From an uncultured Bdellovibrio sp. (lineage in GTDB: Bacteria; Bdellovibrionota; Bdellovibrionia; Bdellovibrionales; Bdellovibrionaceae), in contig CAMLRE010000016.1 in assembly GCA_946482355.1 (NCBI GenBank), positions 1 through 12,971 of the forward strand: 12,971 nt of DNA, given 5' to 3'. Under the pieces are notes generated by a model that was given only the letters and a program-made list of their open reading frames with translations, was not told the origin of the DNA and searched no databases. Within the stretch, counting starts at the first letter, position 1, and the number at the start of each line of letters is the position of its first letter. Shown here piece by piece: positions 7,574 to 12,971 of the stretch. A program made the position numbers and the translations under genes.

Positions 7574-8597
7574 TATTGGGATCAAAAAACTGCGGCGAAA
7601 TCTTTTTCGCCGAATAGTTTATTCTGTGAATCACATCCGGAACATAACCTGTTACATCAAGTTTTCCGGATTTGTTGCGTGTAAAAATCGGCGAACGGGT
7701 AATGATATCAATTTCCATTCCGGTAAGTTCAATGATTTCTGAAATTTGGCGGCGTCCATCAGGTAAACGTTTTAACTGCACAATTAAATCAACAGCTTCA
7801 GAAATCTGAGTGCGTACCATTTTAAGGGGCATATCAGGGTTTGCAACGTTGATTAGTGTTTCTAAACGCGCCAAACAATCATTCGCTGAATTTGAGTGAA
7901 TCGAAGTCATTGATCCTTCGTGGCCTGTGTTCATGGCTTGCAACATATCAAAAGCTTCTGAGCCGCGACATTCGCCAACAATAATACGATCAGGACGCAT
8001 GCGAAGGGCATTAAAAACACAATCACGTGCAGTCACGGTGCCTTTTTCGCCTTTAACTGTTTTTAAATAAATCCAGTTTACATGCGTCGGACGAAGTTCT
8101 TGCGTATCTTCAACCGATACAACACGTTGATCTTCGGGAATAAGGCTGGCTAAGGTATTTAAAAATGAAGTTTTACCTGTGCCGGTACCACCAGAAACCA
8201 CGATATTTAAACGGGCTTCAACAGCCAGCTTTAAAAAGCGCGCGGTTTTGTCAGACATAAATTCTGAAGAAATCATTTGATCTAAAGAAAAATTCTTTTC
8301 TAAAAATTTTCTGATGGTAAGAGTTGGGCCTTTGGGGCTTAACGGTGGTAAAGTGATATTGTAACGGTGACCTTCAGGTAAAATGCCATCGAAAGAATAG
8401 GTTTTACTGTAGTCATGTTTGTCATTAAGTAAGATAGAAAAAACTAAATCTTGAAATTCACGCGCATCCATAAAACGCGCGGCAGTTCTTACAAGACAAC
8501 CTTTATGTTCAACGAAAATATGATCCCACGAATTCACCATGATTTCGCTCATGTCATCTGAAAGAAATAAAGATTTTAGTGGGCCGTAATTTAACAT
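7551..8597 (-). CDS. CpaF/VirB11-type secretion ATPase, short form
   Basis: The product is a hexameric traffic ATPase of the type II/IV secretion superfamily, CpaF/TadA branch, which powers pilus assembly or protein export at the inner membrane. In this 348-aa protein Walker A is GGTGTGKT (136-143), the Asp box is [10 protein letters not shown] (159-168), Walker B is in [12 protein letters not shown] (201-212) and the His box is [13 protein letters not shown] (225-237). The N-terminal domain begins abruptly with YGPLKSLF...[13 protein letters not shown]. The helical region of roughly 100 residues that usually precedes this in CpaF is missing, and the total is well below the usual 450-plus. 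An in-frame TAA just upstream excludes a longer form. No tad, pilus or type IV secretion gene is in the window, so it is an orphan. There is no Shine-Dalgarno. A sigma-28-like promoter ends 7 nt before the ATG. Confidence 0.9.
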   Translation of the reverse strand: MLNYGPLKSLFLSDDMSEIMVNSWDHIFVEHKGCLVRTAARFMDAREFQDLVFSILLNDKHDYSKTYSFDGILPEGHRYNITLPPLSPKGPTLTIRKFLEKNFSLDQMISSEFMSDKTARFLKLAVEARLNIVVSGGTGTGKTSFLNTLASLIPEDQRVVSVEDTQELRPTHVNWIYLKTVKGEKGTVTARDCVFNALRMRPDRIIVGECRGSEAFDMLQAMNTGHEGSMTSIHSNSANDCLARLETLINVANPDMPLKMVRTQISEAVDLIVQLKRLPDGRRQISEIIELTGMEIDIITRSPIFTRNKSGKLDVTGYVPDVIHRINYSAKKISPQFFDPNTQLKKSS

Positions 8598-8604
8598 AGT
8601 GTTC

Positions 8605-8631
8605 TTATCGGATTATTTTGAAACAGGTTTA
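8605..8631 (-). promoter_or_regulatory. Sigma-28 (FliA)-like promoter of the CpaF-like gene
   Basis: The minus strand carries TAAA (8631-8628), exactly 15 nt, then TCCGATAA (8612-8605). This matches TAAA-N15-GCCGATAA at 11 of 12 positions. The -10 element ends 7 nt before the ATG at 8597, so the transcript would be leaderless or nearly so, in line with the lack of a Shine-Dalgarno. Confidence 0.5.
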
Positions 8632-8686
8632 AGTCTATTTTAACCAGACTTTAGCCGGGAATTGAAGCTGGGTGCTATTTTCAGGT

Positions 8687-8713
8687 TAAGCACGACTAGA
8701 TGAAGGCCGATAA
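8687..8713 (+). promoter_or_regulatory. Sigma-28 (FliA)-like promoter of the Tat operon
   Basis: The plus strand carries TAAG (8687-8690), exactly 15 nt, then a perfect GCCGATAA (8706-8713), 11 of 12 positions of the flagellar sigma consensus. It faces away from the similar site at 8605-8631. The predicted transcript would begin near 8720, downstream of the ATG at 8700 and just before an in-frame ATG at 8724. No convincing sigma-70 pair is visible in this gap. Confidence 0.45.
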
Positions 8714-9335
8714 GCATATCAAGATGGGATTTTTGTTTATTTCACCTGAACAGCATTTTTCAGAAGCGCTAAAGGAAGCTTTAGAGCAAAGAAAAGTAAA
8801 GTCGTTTCCGTATTTGGAAACTTATCTTGTTCACATGCTTAAACACTATCTCGATTCACGCAATTTATTTACCCCGCAAAGCACGCATAACGATCAGACA
8901 GAAAATCCGCCCAAAACCCTGGCTGAAATGTATTTAGTGGCGATGAATTCTGAAAGCACCCGCAAAAAAGAAATCATGAAAACCTTAGCAGATCGGTCAT
9001 TATATACGGCTGGCTTTTTTGGTGATTCGTTGCAAAAGAAGTTAGTCGATATTGATTACTATTCTGAAATGGGTTCAGCAGCTTATTTTAACTTAGCGAG
9101 CTGGACTAAAGAAGATCACTTAAGTGAAGTGTATAAAACCTTTTCTAAGCGTTTTTTAGAGTTTGTCGAAGTGCTAAGCTATATGAGCGAAAAATCTGCG
9201 GTGCAAGCTGACCAGAACGTTTTAAGGCTATATGACAAGTATTTGAAAACGGGATCAGAAGTCGCCCGTGAAAAACTCAATCAAATGGGTATTGTGACCC
9301 TGCCAAAAGAACAATTGAAAGTTAACAAAGCCTAA
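8700..9335 (+). CDS. Uncharacterised soluble helical protein, first gene of the Tat operon
   Basis: I do not recognise a named function. The 211-aa product has no signal peptide, membrane segment or cysteine and looks largely alpha-helical and cytoplasmic. A distinctive block at about 96-131 (LADRSLYTAGFFGDSLQKK, then DIDYYSEMGSAAYFNL) and a helical RFLEFVEVLSYMSE segment (151-164) look like the conserved core; I have the impression of similar proteins in related deltaproteobacteria-like genomes but cannot name the family. Residues 60-72 form a polar, probably disordered loop. The ATG at 8700 has no good Shine-Dalgarno. An in-frame ATG at 8724 (MGFLFISPEQHF) would fit a transcript from the sigma-28-like promoter, giving 203 aa. 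The stop lies 15 bp before tatB-like, so it is probably cotranscribed with the Tat genes. Confidence 0.75.
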   Translation: MKADKHIKMGFLFISPEQHFSEALKEALEQRKVKSFPYLETYLVHMLKHYLDSRNLFTPQSTHNDQTENPPKTLAEMYLVAMNSESTRKKEIMKTLADRSLYTAGFFGDSLQKKLVDIDYYSEMGSAAYFNLASWTKEDHLSEVYKTFSKRFLEFVEVLSYMSEKSAVQADQNVLRLYDKYLKTGSEVAREKLNQMGIVTLPKEQLKVNKA

Positions 9336-9350
9336 GCTAAAACTTAATAC

Positions 9351-9656
9351 ATGAGTTTTAGTCATTTGGTTATTCTGGGAATAATTCTTATCATTGTAAT
9401 TCCACCGGAAAAATTACCGGAAGTTATGCGCAACATTGGCCGCATGTTTAATGATCTTCGCCGTAGCACTTCTGGTGTTTTTGACGAATTAAAAAGAGAA
9501 GCAGAATTTAAGCCATCTGATTTACTCAAAACACAAGCGCCACCACCACAACAGGCTCAAAGCCAGCAACCGACGCCGACTGCACCAACGCAATCCGCGC
9601 CGGTTAAAAATTTAGACGAAGTGGCTGCAGAAAAATCAGATGAATCAAAATCTTAA
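9351..9656 (+). CDS. tatB: TatA/TatB-type twin-arginine translocase subunit, TatB-like
   Basis: This 101-aa protein has the standard plan of the family: a very short N-terminal membrane helix (about residues 4-17), a hinge (PPEKLPE, 18-24), an amphipathic helix (25-52, containing NIGRMFNDLRR and FDELKREAE) and a Pro/Gln/Thr-rich tail (62-84). It forms part of the Tat receptor that exports folded proteins across the inner membrane. The FG dipeptide that usually opens the hinge is replaced by IP. The KLPE-plus-LRR helix and the position directly before tatC favour TatB over TatA, but a TatA assignment is possible. The usual polar residue at position 8 (Glu in TatB, Gln in TatA) is not obvious; the only polar residue near it is H5. 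No strong ribosome-binding site precedes the ATG. Its last 17 bases overlap tatC. Confidence 0.85.
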   Translation: MSFSHLVILGIILIIVIPPEKLPEVMRNIGRMFNDLRRSTSGVFDELKREAEFKPSDLLKTQAPPPQQAQSQQPTPTAPTQSAPVKNLDEVAAEKSDESKS

Positions 9657-10416
9657 TCACCCTCAGCCGGGCGCAGACGAAGAAAAAAACATGTCATTGA
9701 TCGAACATATCGGCGAATTACGCTTTCGCATAACTCGTGCCGCGTGGGCGATTTTTTTCGGTATGTGTTTATGTTGGGGTTTTAGCGAGAAACTTTTTGA
9801 TATTATCCGTAAACCGATTCAGCCCTATTTACCAAACGGCGGATTAGTTTTCACAGGCCCAATTGATAAATTCATGGCTCATATCAAAATTGCTTTCGTT
9901 GCCGGTTTAGTTGTTTCAGCACCTTTTTGGTTATACCAGCTTTGGAAATTTATTTCGCCGGCGCTTTATCGTAACGAAAAGAAAATGGCGACAGGCTTTA
10001 TTTTCTTTGGAACATTTCAATTTATCTTAGGCGTACTTTTCAGTTACTTCGTAGTCCTTCCAATGGCGTTTAAATTTTTAATGACCTTTGGTGGCGATGT
10101 CGACAAGCCAATGATCACGATCGATCACTATTTAGGTTTCTTTACGCAAACTGCGGTTATCTTCGGATTAACTTTTGAAATGCCGGTTGTAATTACCTTT
10201 TTAGGTATGATGGGTTTAGTCTCGCAAAGATTTTTAAAAGAAAAAAAGAAATACGCGGTCGTTGGTATTACCGCAGTTTCAGCGGTAGCTGCTCCACCAG
10301 ATGCTTTAAGTATGATTTTACTTATGGTGCCTTTGTGGGTGATGTATGAAATTTCAATTATTGTTGTAGGCTTATTCGAAAAGAAAAAAGCTTTATCAGA
10401 AAGTTTTGAAAACTAA
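9640..10416 (+). CDS. tatC: Twin-arginine translocase core subunit TatC
   Basis: TatC is the six-helix inner-membrane protein that recognises twin-arginine signal peptides. The family motifs are all present: MSLIEHIGELRFRI at 18-31, FISPALYRNEKK at 104-115, the buried glutamate in FGLTFEMPVV (E180), and APPDALSMILLMVPLWVMYE at 218-237. Six hydrophobic segments fall near 32-48, 82-103, 117-145, 166-190, 205-221 and 224-245. At 258 aa it has normal length. The chosen ATG overlaps tatB-like by 17 nt. The internal ATG at 9691, which starts at the conserved MSLIEH block, is a credible alternative because neither has a strong Shine-Dalgarno and the 17 extra residues are polar and unconserved in character. 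The overlap supports coupled synthesis of the two Tat subunits. Confidence 0.96.
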   Translation: MNQNLNHPQPGADEEKNMSLIEHIGELRFRITRAAWAIFFGMCLCWGFSEKLFDIIRKPIQPYLPNGGLVFTGPIDKFMAHIKIAFVAGLVVSAPFWLYQLWKFISPALYRNEKKMATGFIFFGTFQFILGVLFSYFVVLPMAFKFLMTFGGDVDKPMITIDHYLGFFTQTAVIFGLTFEMPVVITFLGMMGLVSQRFLKEKKKYAVVGITAVSAVAAPPDALSMILLMVPLWVMYEISIIVVGLFEKKKALSESFEN

Positions 10417-10417
10417 G

Positions 10418-10451
10418 CGGCTAAGGCCGAAGAGGCGTAGTTAAGCTACGC
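10418..10451 (+). other. Two small hairpins between tatC and the RDD gene
   Basis: The gap holds CGGC-taag-GCCG (10418-10429) and a perfect 6-bp stem GCGTAG-ttaag-CTACGC (10435-10451). Neither is followed by a T-run, so they are not intrinsic terminators. The second ends just before the AAAGGA ribosome-binding site and could stabilise RNA ends or set relative expression within the operon. Confidence 0.45.
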
Positions 10452-10464
10452 GAAAGGATGACTT

Positions 10465-11067
10465 GTGGTTTATTCAGGTTTTTGGAGAAGATTTGTAGCT
10501 TCGTTTTTAGATGGTTTAATCATGTTGATTCCAGCGTGGATTTTAGGAATGTTGCTTCCGTACGTTGGTGGCATTATTTTAGGTTTAATTTATAAACCAG
10601 TATTTGAAGCTTCAGCGTTAAAAGGAACTCCGGGCAAAGCCATGATGGGCATGGTTGTTCTTTCTGAATCAGGTGAGCGTTTAACCTTAAAACAAGCCTA
10701 CATCAGATATTTTTGCAGTATCTTATCTGGTTTAGTTTTATGTATTGGTTATTTAATGAATTTATTTACAGCAAAACGCCAAACACTTCACGATATGATC
10801 GCTGAAAGCGTTGTTGTTAACCAAGAATCGCCGGACTTAAATTATTTCCAAGTTTGGAAATCAGAGATGAAAGTTTTATTTAACAGACTTTCTGGCGATG
10901 CAACAACGGTTTCAAATGCCGCAAGCTCTGTTTCATCAACTTCAATTTCGGCTCAGTCAGCCGATGTGTCTAAAGCCATCGAAGATTTACACAGATTATT
11001 TCAATCTGGCGCTTTATCTCAGGCTGAATACGACGCTAAAAAGCAAGAACTGCTTAGCAAAATATAG
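10465..11067 (+). CDS. RDD-family membrane protein with C-terminal SHOCT domain
   Basis: The 200-aa product begins with an RDD domain (about 4-118). The eponymous polar residues are in RRFVASFLD (8-16) and RQTLHDMIAE (105-114), and GTPGKAMMGM is at 54-63. Hydrophobic segments lie near 15-45 and 83-101. RDD proteins are small inner-membrane proteins of mostly unknown function, some implicated in ion transport. After a Ser/Ala-rich linker (145-168) comes a SHOCT helical hairpin (169-199: EDLHRLFQSGALSQAEYDAK core), a short oligomerisation-type module often found at protein ends. The start is GTG, chosen because AAAGGA lies 6 nt upstream (10453-10458) and the RDD domain begins at once. It lies 48 bp after tatC on the same strand and probably ends the Tat operon. 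A functional link to Tat is only inferred from position. Confidence 0.88.
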   Translation: MVYSGFWRRFVASFLDGLIMLIPAWILGMLLPYVGGIILGLIYKPVFEASALKGTPGKAMMGMVVLSESGERLTLKQAYIRYFCSILSGLVLCIGYLMNLFTAKRQTLHDMIAESVVVNQESPDLNYFQVWKSEMKVLFNRLSGDATTVSNAASSVSSTSISAQSADVSKAIEDLHRLFQSGALSQAEYDAKKQELLSKI

Positions 11068-11069
11068 TT

Positions 11070-12971
11070 TTAGTGTTTCGTAAACTGTAAGATCGCCGAA
11101 ATCATTTTTTCTAAGTTAATGGGCTTTGATAAATAAAAATCAAAGCCCGCTTTTTTTATACGGTTCATTTCTTGATCATGGCTGTGCGCCGTCAGTGCAA
11201 TCACCGGAAGAGTTTTGTTTTTCACATCTGTTGAATGGCGTAATTGTGAAAGCAGGTCATATCCGGTTTCTTCGGGCATTTCGATATCAGTAAATAAAAC
11301 GTGCGGCATAGAAAATTTAATATTAGATAGTGCCGATTTAACACTTTCAGCTACCGTAACTTCAGCACCCATACTTTCTAATAAATGTTTTATTAAAAAT
11401 AAGTTATCCGGCGAATCATCAACCACCAAAATCTTTGATCCTTTAAGAACAGGTTGTGAAAGATCAAAGGGCTCAGAGGCTAAAGAAGGCTTAGACGTGG
11501 TTTTATCACTTTCAAAAGAGGCTTCATTTGATAATGGCAACGTAAAATAAATTGTTGTGCCCTGGCCGATCTGACTTTCAGCCCAGATTTTTCCACCGTG
11601 GGCTTGAACAATGCCTTTAGCTATAGAAAGCCCAAGGCCACTGCCTTTGTTTTTTGATGCTTCAGCTTGCCAGAAGCGATCAAAAATTTTAGTTAAATTT
11701 TCTGCGGGAATACCTGTGCCCGTATCAGAAACTGAAACTAAAACATTAAACCTTCGCGCTTTTGCTGAAATGGTGATGCGCCCTCCGGCCGGTGTAAACT
11801 TAACAGCATTACCGACAAGATTTGAAACTACCTGGGCAATCCGCGGCAGATCAATATTTACACGCGGTAAATCTTTTGCAAGGCTGCAAATTAAACTTTG
11901 CTGTTTAGCTTCAGCCTGCACTTGCATAGATTCAACTGTTTCACGAACGGCATCCATTAAACTTTCTGGTTTTTGCATCACCGAAAATGTGCCACTTTCA
12001 ATTTTTGCAAAGTCTAAAAGATCACCGATAAGAACTTGCATTTGTCGCGCTGAGCTTTCAATTTTTGCAGCCAGCCTGTCACAGGTAGCTTTATCCGGAG
12101 CTTCGAGGAGCTGCAGGGTCTGGCCAATCAGTTTAATGGCCGTAAGTGGATTTTTTAAATCATGAGAAACCACGGCTAAAATATCTTCGCGCGTAGCGAT
12201 TGCATTTTTGGCCTGGTTATAAAGATGCGAATTTTCAATAGAAAGTGCAGCGCGAGAAGCTAACTCTTCGGCAAGACGTAAATCATTTTCGTGGTATTGG
12301 TGCTCTGGTGTTGCCGAAACTAAAACAAGTGTTCCGATAAACTTATTATGCGCCGTCATGGGTACAGATAAAAGTGAACTTAAACGCAGATTTTTTAAAG
12401 TTTGCAGTTGGGCTTCGCTGCTTGAAAGTAATGTTAAATGTTCTTCGTTAAGATGCTCAATCATAATGGGTTGTCTGATTTTCAGAATAAGCTGTGAAAA
12501 AGCGCTCGGAGAAGATTTAACCAATTCGGCTAATTGAATACATTCTTCACATTTTTCATCTGGACCAAGATTTTTACTTACAATTTTTAGAAGCGGTTCT
12601 TCGTCAGCACCGCAGGCAATTTCCAGAATACAAAAATCAGATAAGTTTTTTACGACAAGTTCTGCTAAGCGCTGAAGTGTGCTTTCTAAAATAAGCCCCT
12701 CAGCTAAAGCAGCACTCACTTCAGATAAAAATTGCTGGGCCTTTTCAACGCGCACACGATCGGTAATATCACGCAACGTCACAGTCATGATTTGGCTTCC
12801 GCCAACGTCAATTTTTGATATTGCGGCATCAGCCGGAAATTCTTCGCCATTTTTTCTACGTCCGTAAATAGTGGCTCCGCGCTCACCCATGCGGCGAGTG
12901 GTTCCTTCGCTATGAAAAAAATGAATAACATGATTTTGATGAACGGTGCGAAATCTTTCAGGAATAAGCAG
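11070..12971 (-). CDS. Hybrid sensor histidine kinase: PAS-GAF-HisKA-HATPase-receiver, 5' partial
   Basis: The reading frame is open to the right edge, so the gene starts outside the window; the 27 codons before the ATG at 12890 encode typical PAS sequence (LLIPERFRTVH). Numbered from that ATG: PAS end to about 45 (GRRKNGEEFPADAAIS, then TVTLRDITDR), GAF about 55-225, HisKA with phospho-acceptor H243 in VVSHDLKNP, and HATPase with N-box NLVGNAVKF (357-365), G1 SDTGTGIP (388-395), F-box IFDRFW and G2 GSGLGLS (416-422). The C-terminal receiver (about 485-602) has D491/D492, phospho-acceptor D535 in FTDIEMP, T567 and K589. It has no HPt or output domain, so phosphate either returns to the kinase or passes to a separate HPt. 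The visible part has no transmembrane segment. Its stop is 2 bp from that of the convergent RDD gene. The stimulus is unknown. Confidence 0.96.
   Translation of the reverse strand: MLIPERFRTVHQNHVIHFFHSEGTTRRMGERGATIYGRRKNGEEFPADAAISKIDVGGSQIMTVTLRDITDRVRVEKAQQFLSEVSAALAEGLILESTLQRLAELVVKNLSDFCILEIACGADEEPLLKIVSKNLGPDEKCEECIQLAELVKSSPSAFSQLILKIRQPIMIEHLNEEHLTLLSSSEAQLQTLKNLRLSSLLSVPMTAHNKFIGTLVLVSATPEHQYHENDLRLAEELASRAALSIENSHLYNQAKNAIATREDILAVVSHDLKNPLTAIKLIGQTLQLLEAPDKATCDRLAAKIESSARQMQVLIGDLLDFAKIESGTFSVMQKPESLMDAVRETVESMQVQAEAKQQSLICSLAKDLPRVNIDLPRIAQVVSNLVGNAVKFTPAGGRITISAKARRFNVLVSVSDTGTGIPAENLTKIFDRFWQAEASKNKGSGLGLSIAKGIVQAHGGKIWAESQIGQGTTIYFTLPLSNEASFESDKTTSKPSLASEPFDLSQPVLKGSKILVVDDSPDNLFLIKHLLESMGAEVTVAESVKSALSNIKFSMPHVLFTDIEMPEETGYDLLSQLRHSTDVKNKTLPVIALTAHSHDQEMNRIKKAGFDFYLSKPINLEKMISAILQFTKH
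11121..11157 (+). terminator. Rho-independent terminator of the Tat/RDD operon, inside the antisense kinase gene
   Basis: A perfect 10-bp inverted repeat, GGGCTTTGAT (11121-11130) and ATCAAAGCCC (11139-11148), closes an 8-nt A-rich loop and is followed by GC and seven thymines (11151-11157). This is a canonical intrinsic terminator for plus-strand RNA, 53 bp after the RDD stop. On the minus strand no T-run follows the hairpin, so kinase transcription should not stop here. Confidence 0.75.

Noticed and set aside
11036..11056. Small hairpin with a T-run on the minus strand after the kinase stop (AAGCA / TGCTT), possible kinase terminator.
   Set aside because: Only a 5-bp stem, with the T-run partly inside the stem. 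It lies in the RDD SHOCT codons and is not convincing as a terminator.
11215..12165. Long open frames on the plus strand opposite the kinase gene.
   Set aside because: They are antisense shadows of a gene with complete kinase and receiver motifs, and their translations are Ser/Arg/Leu-rich with no recognisable domain or ribosome-binding site.

Overview
The window looks like a stretch of core chromosome from a Gram-negative member of the Bdellovibrionota (Bdellovibrio / Pseudobdellovibrio-like). This is inferred from the gene mix (HemW, a lipoprotein-anchored periplasmic-binding protein, a two-domain M16 peptidase, a stand-alone CpaF-type ATPase, TatB-TatC, a PAS-GAF hybrid kinase), moderately AT-rich DNA with heavy use of TTA leucine codons, and dense gene packing. 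No rRNA, tRNA, CRISPR, insertion sequence or phage gene was seen. I found no clear undescribed multi-gene system. The best novelty is in regulatory architecture.

Layout. Left block, minus strand: a DksA/TraR-like regulator with a degenerate zinc site (20-412) has its own Shine-Dalgarno sequence. After a 209-bp gap with a candidate terminator comes a run transcribed leftward as hemW (4909-3728), grpE (3646-3095), a zinc-finger-less dnaJ (3092-2091) and a lipoprotein of the LpoA/branched-chain-amino-acid-binding fold (2091-622). The last three genes are coupled or nearly so (2-nt gap, then TAATG overlap). Middle: a large M16 metallopeptidase (4925-7537, plus strand) diverges from hemW, with only 15 bp between their start codons. 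It converges on a CpaF/VirB11-type ATPase (8597-7551, minus strand), with 13 bp and overlapping hairpins between the stops. Right block, plus strand: an unrecognised 211-aa protein (8700-9335), tatB-like (9351-9656), tatC (9640-10416) and an RDD-SHOCT membrane protein (10465-11067) form one apparent operon. It converges, with 2 bp between stops, on a hybrid PAS-GAF-histidine kinase-receiver gene (minus strand) that runs off the right edge of the window.

How they work together: GrpE and DnaJ are co-chaperones for a DnaK encoded elsewhere. HemW delivers heme. TatB and TatC form the receptor of the twin-arginine exporter. The divergent gap between the CpaF-like ATPase and the Tat operon carries two outward-facing matches to the flagellar sigma-28 (FliA) promoter, each with exactly 15 nt between its TAAA-like and CCGATAA elements. 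This suggests that secretion-type ATPase and Tat operon are switched on together in the motile phase. Other points of interest are a leaderless-looking hemW promoter that overlaps the start of the M16 gene, and a canonical rho-independent terminator for the Tat/RDD operon embedded inside the opposite-strand codons for the receiver domain's conserved lysine loop.
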